Origin: Streptomyces humi
GTDB taxonomy: Bacteria > Actinomycetota > Actinomycetes > Streptomycetales > Streptomycetaceae
Assembly (NCBI RefSeq): GCF_001005085.2
Contig: NZ_LBMU02000126.1
Coordinates: forward strand, 1-50,360
Direction: 5' to 3'
Length of the DNA stretch: 50,360 nt
A program made the translations under genes and the position numbers. Positions within the stretch are counted from its first letter, which is position 1, and each line of letters begins with the position of its first letter. The notes beneath the pieces were generated by a model. It searched no databases, was not told where the DNA came from, and saw only the letters and a program-made list of their open reading frames with translations. Below are positions 7,926-15,293 of this stretch, piece by piece.

Positions 7926-8618
7926 ATGCCCACACCCGCAGCACCCCCCGACCCCCCCGGTCATCAGCCCAGCACCGGGCTGCGGGCCGACGCCGAGCGC
8001 AACCGGGAGAGCATCCTCGCCGCCGCCCGCCGCCTCTACGCCACCGAAGGACTCGGCGTCTCCATGGCCTCCGTCGCCCGCGAGGCCGGCGTCGGCAAGG
8101 CCACCTTGTCCCGCCGCTTCGCCACCCGCGAAGCCCTCATCACCGCGGTCTTCAGCGACCGCATGGACGGCTACGCCATGGCCGTCACCGGCGCGCTCGC
8201 CGATCCCGACCCCTGGCACGGCTTCACCGGCTACATCCAGGCCGTCTGCGCCATGCAGGCCGCCGACCGCGGCTTCGCCGACGTCCTGACCATGACCTTC
8301 CCCGCCGCCAAAGCCCTGGAAGACCGCCGCACCGAGGCGTACGACGGCTTCGTCGAACTCATCGCCCGCGCCAAGGCCACCGGCCACCTTCGCGAGGACT
8401 TCACGCCTGAGGACCTCGTCATCCTGCTGATGGCCAACGCCGGCGTCATCGCCGCCACCGGCGACGACGCCCCCGACACCTGGCGCCGCCTCGTCGGCCA
8501 CATGCTGCGCTCCTACGCCGCACCCGGCACCGCCATCCCGCCGCTGGCGCACGCGCCCACGCCCACCACCCTGTACCGCGCCATGATCCGGCTCGGCCAC
8601 CCCCGGCCCAGGTCCTGA
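7926..8618 (+). CDS. TetR/AcrR-family repressor
   Basis: A 230-residue regulator. The helix-turn-helix is at about residues 28-72 (R-N-R-E-S-I-L-A-A-A, then S-V-A-R-E-A-G-V-G-K-A-T-L-S-R-R-F). The C-terminal half is an all-helical ligand and dimerisation domain. The ATG lies about seven bases after TAGGAT, so the transcript may be leaderless; no ribosome site is seen. It diverges from the MDR/SDR pair and very likely represses it. The ligand is unknown, perhaps a quinone or electrophile given the target enzymes. Confidence 0.92.
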   Translation: MPTPAAPPDPPGHQPSTGLRADAERNRESILAAARRLYATEGLGVSMASVAREAGVGKATLSRRFATREALITAVFSDRMDGYAMAVTGALADPDPWHGFTGYIQAVCAMQAADRGFADVLTMTFPAAKALEDRRTEAYDGFVELIARAKATGHLREDFTPEDLVILLMANAGVIAATGDDAPDTWRRLVGHMLRSYAAPGTAIPPLAHAPTPTTLYRAMIRLGHPRPRS

Positions 8619-8802
8619 CTCCCGCAGGTGGCCGCGAAGATGACGCCGAGGCTGACCATCACGGCACCGCCCTCTGCGCCGATCATCGACAGGCGGCGGC
8701 CCGAACCGGCGAACCGGGCGCAGGCAGACGAGGCTCCCGGTCCCCGGCGACCCCAGTCAAAGTAGCGGCATTGCGCAGGGTGGCGGCGGACCAGCCGGTG
8801 GC

Positions 8803-9225
8803 GTGCGCGAGTCCTGGGCGGCCGACCGCCTGACCGCGATCCTCTCGGGTCACGCCGTTCGCGCCGCCGCCGAGATGACCGCCCAGGCCAAGCGGGAACA
8901 CCTGTCAGCCGCCCGGCGCGAGGCCGTCGATGCCTGCCACCGCTACCTGACCGGCCACCTCGATGAGCTCCGCTACGACACCGCGCTCAGCAACGGGTGG
9001 CCGATCGCCACCGGCGCGGTCGAGGGCACCTGTCGCCACCTGATCGCCGACCGCCTCGATATCACCGGCGCCCGCTGGGGCCTTCACGGAGCCGAAGCCG
9101 TCCTGCGACTGCGCGCCATCGTTTCCAACGGCGACCTCGATCCCTATTGACGCTTCCACACCGCACGCGAGCACGAGCGCCTCTACACCACCCCGGACCA
9201 GCGGCGACTGGACCTCGCCGCTTGA
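8803..9225 (+). pseudogene. ISKra4-type transposase C-terminal remnant
   Basis: The reading frame resembles the C-terminal part of ISKra4-family transposases: G-W-P-I-A-T-G-A-V-E-G, then D-I-T-G-A-R-W-G-L-H-G-A-E-A. A TGA at 9148-9150 interrupts the frame after D-L-D-P-Y, where the family has Trp. Beyond it the frame continues with the expected R-F-H-T-A-R-E-H-E-R-L to a final stop at 9223-9225. The N-terminal two thirds and both inverted repeats are missing. The preceding 8619-8802 holds no recognisable gene. Confidence 0.75.
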
Positions 9226-9337
9226 TCACGGGACTACTTGCGGACAGACTGCGACCCATGAGGTTCACAGGCGTGCCCACCGACGCCCAGACCACCCGCG
9301 TCGACGCGGTTCCCTCCTTGCACGGGCAGGCTCGCCA

Positions 9338-9871
9338 GTGAGCGCCAGCCTGCCCTTCTTCCGCTACCACCCCGACCCTGTCGCAAGCGGATCCATCCGC
9401 GAGAGCGCCGAGACCTGCGCCTGCTGCGAGCGCAGCACCGGGTGGATCTACACCGCGACCTTCTACACCGCCCAGGACGTCAACGGGCAGTTCTGCCCCT
9501 GGTGCATCGCCGACGGCAGCGCCGCTGAACGATTCGAAGGCGAATTCACCGACTCATACGGGCTCGACGGCGTCAGCGCGGAGACCCTGGAGCACGTCAC
9601 CCGCCGCACCCCCGGCTTCCACGCCTGGCAGGACCCGCACTGGCTCGTCCACTGCAACGACGCGGCCGCCTTCATCGGCGAGGTCGGATACATCGAACTC
9701 GCCGCCCACCCCGACGCACTCGACCAGCTTCGAACCGACCTACGGATGGGCGGTTGGCACGACGCATCCCGGCTCGAGAACTTCCTGACCCACCTCGGGC
9801 AGGGCGCAAGCGCCATGCTCTTCCGCTGCACCGTCTGCGGCACCCACCTCGCCTACACCGACGCTTCATAG
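9338..9871 (+). CDS. CbrC-family protein
   Basis: A 177-residue protein of the CbrC family (UPF0167). It starts with L-P-F-F-R-Y-H-P-D-P, the family's N-terminal signature. Cysteine pairs lie at C-A-C-C-E-R, F-C-P-W-C and the C-terminal C-T-V-C-G, so it probably binds zinc. The E. coli member is linked to colicin E2 tolerance through CreBC, but the biochemical role is unknown. It stands alone between a transposase remnant and the ArsR/MFS pair. Confidence 0.85.
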   Translation: MSASLPFFRYHPDPVASGSIRESAETCACCERSTGWIYTATFYTAQDVNGQFCPWCIADGSAAERFEGEFTDSYGLDGVSAETLEHVTRRTPGFHAWQDPHWLVHCNDAAAFIGEVGYIELAAHPDALDQLRTDLRMGGWHDASRLENFLTHLGQGASAMLFRCTVCGTHLAYTDAS

Positions 9872-9987
9872 CCACGCCCAGGCCAGACGCGCCTTTCCCT
9901 TCAAAGGAACTGCACCCATAGGAGATGGCCGGCCGTATCGGTCACGACCTGCACGTTAAGCAGCCGCGACGTACCCGGCCCGGCAGT

Positions 9988-11271
9988 TCAGTCGGCAGCA
10001 TGCCGCGCGCCGTGCGACGCCTGTCGACGCTCCGCTGCTCGTGGCCCCTGATCGCGCGGCGGTCGGCGCAGGGTCCACACGCACAGCAGCCCCGTAACCA
10101 GGAGGAGTCCCGCCTGCACGTTGAGGGCGACGACGGTGTCCAGCATCCCGGTCAGCATGCCGGCGGTCAGCATGCCGACCGCCTGCAGCCCGTCGGAGAG
10201 CCCCAATATGGAGCCCATGACGCGGCCCCGTACGTGCAGTGGCGAGAACTGCTGGATGAGCGAGAGCCACGCCGCCGCCAGCCACACCGCGGGGATGCCC
10301 GCCGCCGTGAACAGCGTCACGAACACCCAGAACCGGGGGGAGACCAGCGACAGGTTCCAGGTCGCCGCGCTGATCACGCCGTAGCAGAGGACCCCGACGG
10401 CGAGGAGCCGTGAGACACCAATGCGGCGCATCAGCAGGCCTGTGGTCACGGTTCCGGCGAAACCCCCGAGGGCCTGCACGCCACGCAGCACGCCGGCCTC
10501 GGCGTCCCCGCCTCCGATGAGGTCGGTGACGAAAAGCAGGAACAGCACCACGAACAGGCCCTGGGCGACGGAGAGCAGGGCCACACACAGGGCGGTGGCC
10601 CGCAGCGCCGGGATCTTCCAGACCGTGCTCAGGCCCTCGCCGATGCCGCGCCAGAAGCCGGTGCCCGCCTCCGTGTCGCGGCTCGCATCCGTCCTCGGGG
10701 GGATCCTCCGGGAGAGGGTCGCGGCGCCGAGGAACGCCCCCACGCCGAACGCCACCACGTAGGGCAGCCCGGCCGCGCTCAGCAGCAGCCCGCCTACCGG
10801 GCTTCCGATGAGCCTGCCCAAGGAGGAGTTCAGTCCGATCGAGGCGTTGGCGCTGACCAGTTGGTCCTCGGCCACGAGGGTCGCCAGCGTGACGTTCTTA
10901 ACCGACCTGAACGTCACCGACAGCGTGGCCTCGGAACCCGCCACCAGGTAGACCACCCACAGCTGGCCGGCGTCCTGTACGGCGAGCAGCGGCAGCAGCA
11001 TCGCCGCCTGGAGCGCGCTCACCAGGACCAGGAAGCTCCGGTGGTCCCAGCGGTCGGTGACGGCGCCGGCGAACAGGGCCGTGACCAGACTCGGCAGCAG
11101 GCCGATCATGGCGACCACGGAGGTGATCAGCGGCGAGTCGGTGATCTGCAGTACATACAGGGGCAGGGCCAGCTGCAATACCCACTCGCCGACCTCGGCG
11201 AGCAGCCCCGCCGCCCACAGGCGCGCGAAGGCGGCCTCCCGTAACGGATGTTGGGCTCGTCCGTCAGTCAC
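9988..11271 (-). CDS. MFS transporter, enterobactin-exporter-like
   Basis: A 427-residue membrane protein with about 12 hydrophobic segments, of the MFS group that includes EntS-like and macrolide exporters. An early segment reads L-A-E-V-G-E-W-V-L-Q-L-A-L-P. The conserved loop T-D-R-W-D-H-R-S follows segment 2. The start is the GTG at 11269-11271, overlapping the ArsR stop as GTGA. Upstream in-frame sequence belongs to the ArsR gene in another frame. The coupling implies that the ArsR-type protein controls this exporter. Confidence 0.9.
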   Translation of the reverse strand: MTDGRAQHPLREAAFARLWAAGLLAEVGEWVLQLALPLYVLQITDSPLITSVVAMIGLLPSLVTALFAGAVTDRWDHRSFLVLVSALQAAMLLPLLAVQDAGQLWVVYLVAGSEATLSVTFRSVKNVTLATLVAEDQLVSANASIGLNSSLGRLIGSPVGGLLLSAAGLPYVVAFGVGAFLGAATLSRRIPPRTDASRDTEAGTGFWRGIGEGLSTVWKIPALRATALCVALLSVAQGLFVVLFLLFVTDLIGGGDAEAGVLRGVQALGGFAGTVTTGLLMRRIGVSRLLAVGVLCYGVISAATWNLSLVSPRFWVFVTLFTAAGIPAVWLAAAWLSLIQQFSPLHVRGRVMGSILGLSDGLQAVGMLTAGMLTGMLDTVVALNVQAGLLLVTGLLCVWTLRRPPRDQGPRAAERRQASHGARHAAD

Positions 11272-11861
11272 CCGGTCTGCCCCGCGGCATCGAGGCGCGG
11301 AAAGAGCCGGAGTCCTACGTACGCCAACTCCGCCTTGTCCGGCGCGTCCTGCCTTATCGTCGCCAGGTACGGACGCAGCAGGTCGTTCATCTTCGAGCCC
11401 AGCTCGCCCAACTCTTCCGGTGTCGCCCGGAGCACGAAGCCGTCGAACCGGGCCACTGTGAGCCACTCGGGATCGACCGTGCCCCGGTTGTTCAGAAACC
11501 GCTTGGTCAGCCGTCCCTCCTCGGTCATGCTCGCCGCCATCACCTGGTCCTGGGCCTGGCTGAGTACGGGCTCCGTGCTCAGTTCCCCGAAGTCGAAGCC
11601 CACTTGGGTCGCCTGCCATGGGCGTTCGCGCTGGTTGGGTGCTTCGGTCAGCTCCACCAGGCCGAACTCCGCGAGGTGGCGCAAGTGCCAGCTGATGTTG
11701 GAAGGGGTCGAGCCGACCTCGGCCGCGCACTCGCTGGCCGTGCGAGGCCCCACCGCCATCAGGTACTGCAGGGTCGCGAGCCGCAGCGGGTGTGCCAGGG
11801 CGCGCAGCCGCCGTGGGTCGTCCACGGTGCGGCGCTGGGGCAGATCTGTCGGGTCAGTCAC
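11268..11861 (-). CDS. ArsR-like winged-helix regulator
   Basis: A 197-residue regulator. Its N-terminal winged helix includes R-A-L-A-H-P-L-R-L-A-T-L-Q-Y-L and the recognition segment S-T-P-S-N-I-S-W-H-L-R-H-L. This is the ArsR-type HTH_20 fold often paired with MFS exporters. The remaining 110 residues are helical and probably bind the ligand. No metal-binding Cys cluster is visible. It starts with a GTG at 11861, immediately beside a 32-bp palindrome, and is translationally coupled (GTGA) to the downstream transporter. Confidence 0.9.
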   Translation of the reverse strand: MTDPTDLPQRRTVDDPRRLRALAHPLRLATLQYLMAVGPRTASECAAEVGSTPSNISWHLRHLAEFGLVELTEAPNQRERPWQATQVGFDFGELSTEPVLSQAQDQVMAASMTEEGRLTKRFLNNRGTVDPEWLTVARFDGFVLRATPEELGELGSKMNDLLRPYLATIRQDAPDKAELAYVGLRLFPRLDAAGQTG

Positions 11862-11893
11862 CTGAAAGATTCCTTTCGAAAGCCTCCTTTCAG
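11862..11893. promoter_or_regulatory. 32-bp palindromic operator of the ArsR-MFS pair
   Basis: CTGAAAG (11862-11868), TTTCGAAA (11874-11881) and CTTTCAG (11887-11893) are arranged symmetrically with five bases between each block. The site abuts the GTG start and covers the AAGGA ribosome-binding region, so a bound repressor could block both transcription and translation. Symmetry and position point to autoregulation. Confidence 0.7.
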
Positions 11894-11944
11894 TTTCCCC
11901 ACGGTTCCCGCCGCTGTCTAGGCCCCGGAGTTTCGGCGGCCGTC

Positions 11945-12392
11945 CGGCCGTCCGGCCGCGCGGTTGTGCCGCCGCCTATGGCTGGTCGCGGGCCGGACCC
12001 GGCTGCTCAGGCTGCTGACGGCGCCGACGGTGCCGGACCGCGCGCCGCGGGTGCTGGGGGTGGACAAGTTCGCCTTCCGTAAGGGCTGCACCTACAGCAC
12101 TGTGCTGGTCGACGTCGAGGCCGGCCGGGTGGTGGACGTGCTGCCCGACCGCACCTCGGAGACGTTCGGGACCTGGCTCACCGAACATCCCTGGGGTTCT
12201 CCGGCTTCCTCCACCAGGACCTCGACGCAGTGACCGCCGGCCTGACCCTGCCCTGGAGTTCTGGAGCTGCCGAAGGAAACGTGAACCGGGTGAAGACACT
12301 CAAGCGAGCCATGTACGGCCGAGCCTCGTTCGAACTCCTCCGGACCCGGATCCCCACCCGGCCATGAGCTTCACGGAACTGCGGGCAGAGCC
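11945..12392 (+). pseudogene. ISL3-family transposase remnant (internal deletion)
   Basis: The first part contains R-V-L-G-V-D-K-F-A-F-R-K-G and V-D-V-L-P-D-R-T-S-E-T-F, typical of the ISL3 DDE domain start. After T-E-H-P the frame changes and reads D-L-D-A-V-T-A-G-L-T-L-P-W-S-S-G-A, then E-G-N-V-N-R-V-K, the C-terminal signature of the family, with a stop at 12365-12367. About half of the transposase is deleted at that join. TTCACGGAACTG...CAGAGCC (12370-12392) resembles the inverted repeat of the second ISL3 copy and is probably this copy's decayed right end. Confidence 0.75.
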
Positions 12393-12399
12393 GGAACGG

Positions 12400-12470
12400 G
12401 GCCCTGGCAAGATTTCCGTGAGGCTGGGGTGTGCCACCGTGCGCCAGTGACGCTCCGTCACAAGTGGTGG
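12400..12470 (+). repeat. left 71-bp terminal inverted repeat
   Basis: It is inverted-repeat partner of 14072-14142, with two mismatches in 71 (A/G and T/C). It includes the transposase stop codon region at 12458-12460. Confidence 0.85.
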
Positions 12471-14037
12471 CGTCGGAGCAGGGCCATGAGGATGACGCGG
12501 TGGCGGAGCAGGGGGACGCCCGCGCGTCCGGCCATCAGCCGCTTCTGAAGCTTCAAATCGGTGATGCGGCCCTCGTTCACACCGGAGTTGAACGGGGTGG
12601 TGATGCCCTGCACGACCGCCGCCTGGTCCTCGCGGAGCGCACTGGCCAGGCTGGCCAGTGCGGGAAGACGGGAGGCTGTGAGGTGATCGAGCCAGTCCGA
12701 CAGCGGGGTCGCATCGCGACTTTCGAGCATGGCGGCGAACTGACGCACCAGACCGTGGGTTCGCTGCAGCTCCGGGCAGTGCTCGAACAGCCGGCGTAGA
12801 GCCTCGGCTGCGTGCAAGCTGCGGCGGGACGGCGCGGTGATGATCCACCGGGCGACTTCGCGGGGTGAGGGCGGCCGTTCGCGCGGGGTGTCGATCGGCA
12901 GGCCGCGCCGCAGGGGCGCGATGGCCATCTTGACCCGCTGGTAGTGGCCGCGGTAGCCCTTGGCGACGATCTCCTGGTGCAGCACCGTCGCGGTGTGCTC
13001 GCCTTCCTCCCACCGCTGCCGAAGGTAGTCCAGATATGGATCAAGGCTGGTGGCTCGGCGGGGCTGACTGCGCCGTACGCAATCCTGCCAGGTGGCGGCC
13101 TGCGCGTATTTGCCCTGGTGCGCCGGTTCAGGCCGAGTTCGCGGGCTGCGGCACTGAGCGAGCAACTGGTGTCCATCACCGCGTGCACCGCCTCGAACAA
13201 CCGCTTCGCGTGGCGGCGAGCTCGCGTGTCGGCCCGATCGGACGGTCCTGCCAGGGTCGTTGGTGGCGGTGCCGGTTCGGGCTCGGGAACTGCGGCGGGC
13301 AGGCAGCCGCGGTGGGCGGCGGCGATGTCCCCGATCCGCTTCGACAGCCCCTGCCACAGATGGAAGCGGTCGCTGACCTGCACGGCGTCCGGCGCGCCGT
13401 CGGCGATGCCCTGACGGTAGACCAGTGAGCCGTCCCGGCAGGCCACCTCAACACCGGGGTGCGCCCGCAGCCAGGCGGCCAGCTGCTCGGAGTCGCGCCC
13501 GGCCCACAGCTCGATCGGCAAGCGGGTCTCGGCGTCCACCAGCAGGGTTCCGTAGACGTCCGCGTATAGGGCGAAGTCGTCCACGCCCAGCACTCTCGGG
13601 GTCGCGGCTGGCGGTAGCGGCAAGCGCATCAAGTGGAACAGCACGCTGGTCCGCGACAGCGGCACCTTCAGGATCTGCAGCAGCCGCGCGCCGGCACGTC
13701 CGGCAAGGAGCACCCCGGCCATCTCCACCAGGTGCTGCACCAGCGGGCTGCGGCGCTGGTAGCGCACCGTCAGCCCCTCGACCTGCTCGGCAAACGTCCG
13801 CCGGCCGCAGCGCGGGTTGTCGCAGAACAACCGCCGCACCGATAGCCCGATCAGCACCGGGCGCCCACCGACGGCGACATCGGCCAGCGTGCGGCCATAG
13901 CGACTGTGCACCCGCGCAGAACCACGACCGCAGTCCGGACACGCCACCGTCACCTCGCGGGTGCAGGCGCTGATGCGGACCACTCCGCCCGCCACCCACA
14001 CTCGTTCCACGCGCACCGCATCAAGGTGCGGAGACAT
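12458..14037 (-). pseudogene. ISL3-family transposase, frameshifted
   Basis: The first frame (14037 to about 13110) has the ISL3 N-terminal zinc finger (A-C-P-D-C-G, then F-C-D-N-P-R-C) and the D-D domain (V-L-G-V-D-D-F-A-L-Y, later V-S-D-R-F-H-L-W). After E-L-G-L-N-R-R-T the natural continuation K-Y-A-Q-A-A-T-W lies in a different frame. That second frame runs on with S-L-D-P-Y-L-D-Y-L and F-N-S-G-V-N-E-G-R-I-T to the stop at 12458. One indel near 13100-13115 therefore splits the gene. ISL3 elements are not known for programmed frameshifting, so this copy is probably inactive. Confidence 0.85.
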
Positions 14038-14071
14038 GATCGGTAAGAGGTCATCACACTCGCCGACAGTG

Positions 14072-14142
14072 CCGCCACTTGTGACGGAGCGTCACCGGCG
14101 CACGGTGGCACACCCCAGCCTCACGGAAATCTTGCCAGGGCC
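14072..14142 (-). repeat. right 71-bp terminal inverted repeat
   Basis: It pairs with 12400-12470 at 69 of 71 positions. Its outer end (TCACGGAAATCTTGCCAGG, from 14121) is the type of terminus I associate with actinobacterial ISL3 elements. Confidence 0.85.
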
Positions 14143-14157
14143 ACTTCCACACGTACG

Positions 14158-14546
14158 CGGACACCGAGGGACTCGGCGAGTTTCTCGACCCTGCGGGTGG
14201 AGACGCCCAGCAGGTAGGCGGTGGCGACCACCGAGATGAGGGCCTGCTCGGCCCGCCGCCTGCGTTCCAGGAACCAGTGGGGGAAGTAACTGCCCTGGCG
14301 CAGCTTGGCCACGGCGAGTTCGACGGTGCCGGCTCTGGTGTCCCACTCGCGCGGGCAGTCCCCGTTGCGGTGGTTGACCCTCTCGTCGCTGACCTGCCCA
14401 TATTCGGCGCCGCATAGAGCGTCCGCTTCCGCGGACATGAGCGCGTCGGCGAACGACTTCACCATGGTGCGCAGCAGATCGGGACTCGCCGCGGCGAGGT
14501 TGTCCCCGTCGAGGGCGTGCAAGGGCAGACTGTCTGGTGCGGTCAT
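14158..14546 (-). pseudogene. IS256-family transposase, N-terminal fragment
   Basis: It starts at the ATG at 14546, preceded by AAGGAGAT. The fragment matches IS256 transposases: L-M-S-A-E-A-D-A-L-C-G-A-E-Y, then R-E-W-D-T-R-A-G-T-V-E-L and S-T-R-R-V-E-K-L-A-E-S-L-G-V. There similarity stops, at the point where the ISL3 end lies 16 bases further on. The remaining two thirds of the transposase, including most catalytic residues, are absent from the window. The gene appears truncated by the ISL3 insertion or a later deletion. Confidence 0.85.
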
Positions 14547-14623
14547 CGTGCTGATCTCCTTCAAAGACTTGGTCGTCTTGAAAGATCAGCCGGTGGCCGT
14601 TCGTCTATGCGGGCACCATCCTG

Positions 14624-15000
14624 ATGCCGGAGCAAACCCCCGGATCAGGTCGAACCCGTGCACCACTTCCCTGGACGCAACCCGCGGAAGCGCCGGCGGG
14701 CCTCGCCCAGGCCATTGCCGTCCTGGCCCGAGCCCAACAGGACGCAGTCTGGAACCGCACCCAGGCTGCCAACAAACTACGTTCCCACCTGCGTGAATAC
14801 TTCCTCGGCAATCTCGCCGCCGTCCAGCCGATCCTCGGCGGCCTGTGCTCATCCGCCGCCCGCGTGCTGCTGGCAGCGGCGTCCACGTCGGCCCGAGCCG
14901 CCCGGCTGACCAAGACCTAGCTGCGGGCCGCACCGAAAAGAGCCGGACGCCAACGCGGGATCAAGGCCGAGGTCACACGCGTACACGCGGTCCTGGACGA
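14624..15000 (+). pseudogene. IS110-family transposase fragment
   Basis: The frame contains A-V-L-A-R-A-Q-Q-D-A-V-W-N-R-T-Q and N-K-L-R-S-H-L-R-E-Y-F, characteristic of the middle of IS110-type transposases. A TAG at 14918-14920 interrupts L-T-K-T/L-R-A-A where the family usually has Gln. Recognisable text continues (K-R-A-G-R-Q-R-G-I-K-A-E) and fades near 15000. Both ends of the element are missing. The stretch to 15244 holds no gene that I can recognise. Confidence 0.7.
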
Positions 15001-15244
15001 CGGAACTGCCGACGTCCCGAGGAACGCTCGACCGGGCTCACACCGCACAGCGAATCCTCCGCAGCTCGTTGGAGTGCCGGACGCGATCTCCGCCCCTGGA
15101 CCCACAGAAGCCCACCTCTGCCCCCCGGCGGGGGGCGCCTCCAGCGACGGCTACGCCTCGTCCGACGGCCCAGGCTTCTGCTGCCCCTTGCCCAGGAGGC
15201 GGCCGTAGGCTCCCGCCGGGACGAGCAGTCGCCGGACCGACGAC

Positions 15245-15273
15245 GGGGCGCCCCCTCTTTGGGTTGGCGCCCC
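15245..15273 (-). terminator. hairpin terminator after the sugar dehydrogenase
   Basis: GGGGCGCC (15245-15252) and GGCGCCCC (15266-15273) form a perfect 8-bp stem with a 13-base loop. It begins 20 bases after the stop of the gene at 15294. Confidence 0.75.
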
Positions 15274-15293
15274 GTATCTGTGTCTCGGCCAGG

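Larger units (their letters stand above)
12400..14142 (-). mobile_element. ISL3-family insertion sequence with 71-bp inverted repeats
   Basis: The element is about 1.74 kb, bounded by GGCCCTGGCAAG...: both ends carry 71 bp that match as inverted repeats at 69 positions. It contains one transposase frame, broken by a frameshift. No 8-bp target duplication is visible at the outer edges: the left flank reads like the end of the older ISL3 remnant and the right flank abuts a truncated IS256 transposase. One or both junctions may therefore have been rearranged after insertion. Confidence 0.75.

Noticed and set aside
8619..8802. Membrane-protein-like fragment antisense to this spacer
   Set aside because: A short hydrophobic run (about 20 residues) is visible in one minus frame, but there is no start, stop context or family match.
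12393..14150. 8-bp target duplication for the ISL3 element
   Set aside because: The bases directly outside the two 71-bp repeats do not match each other.
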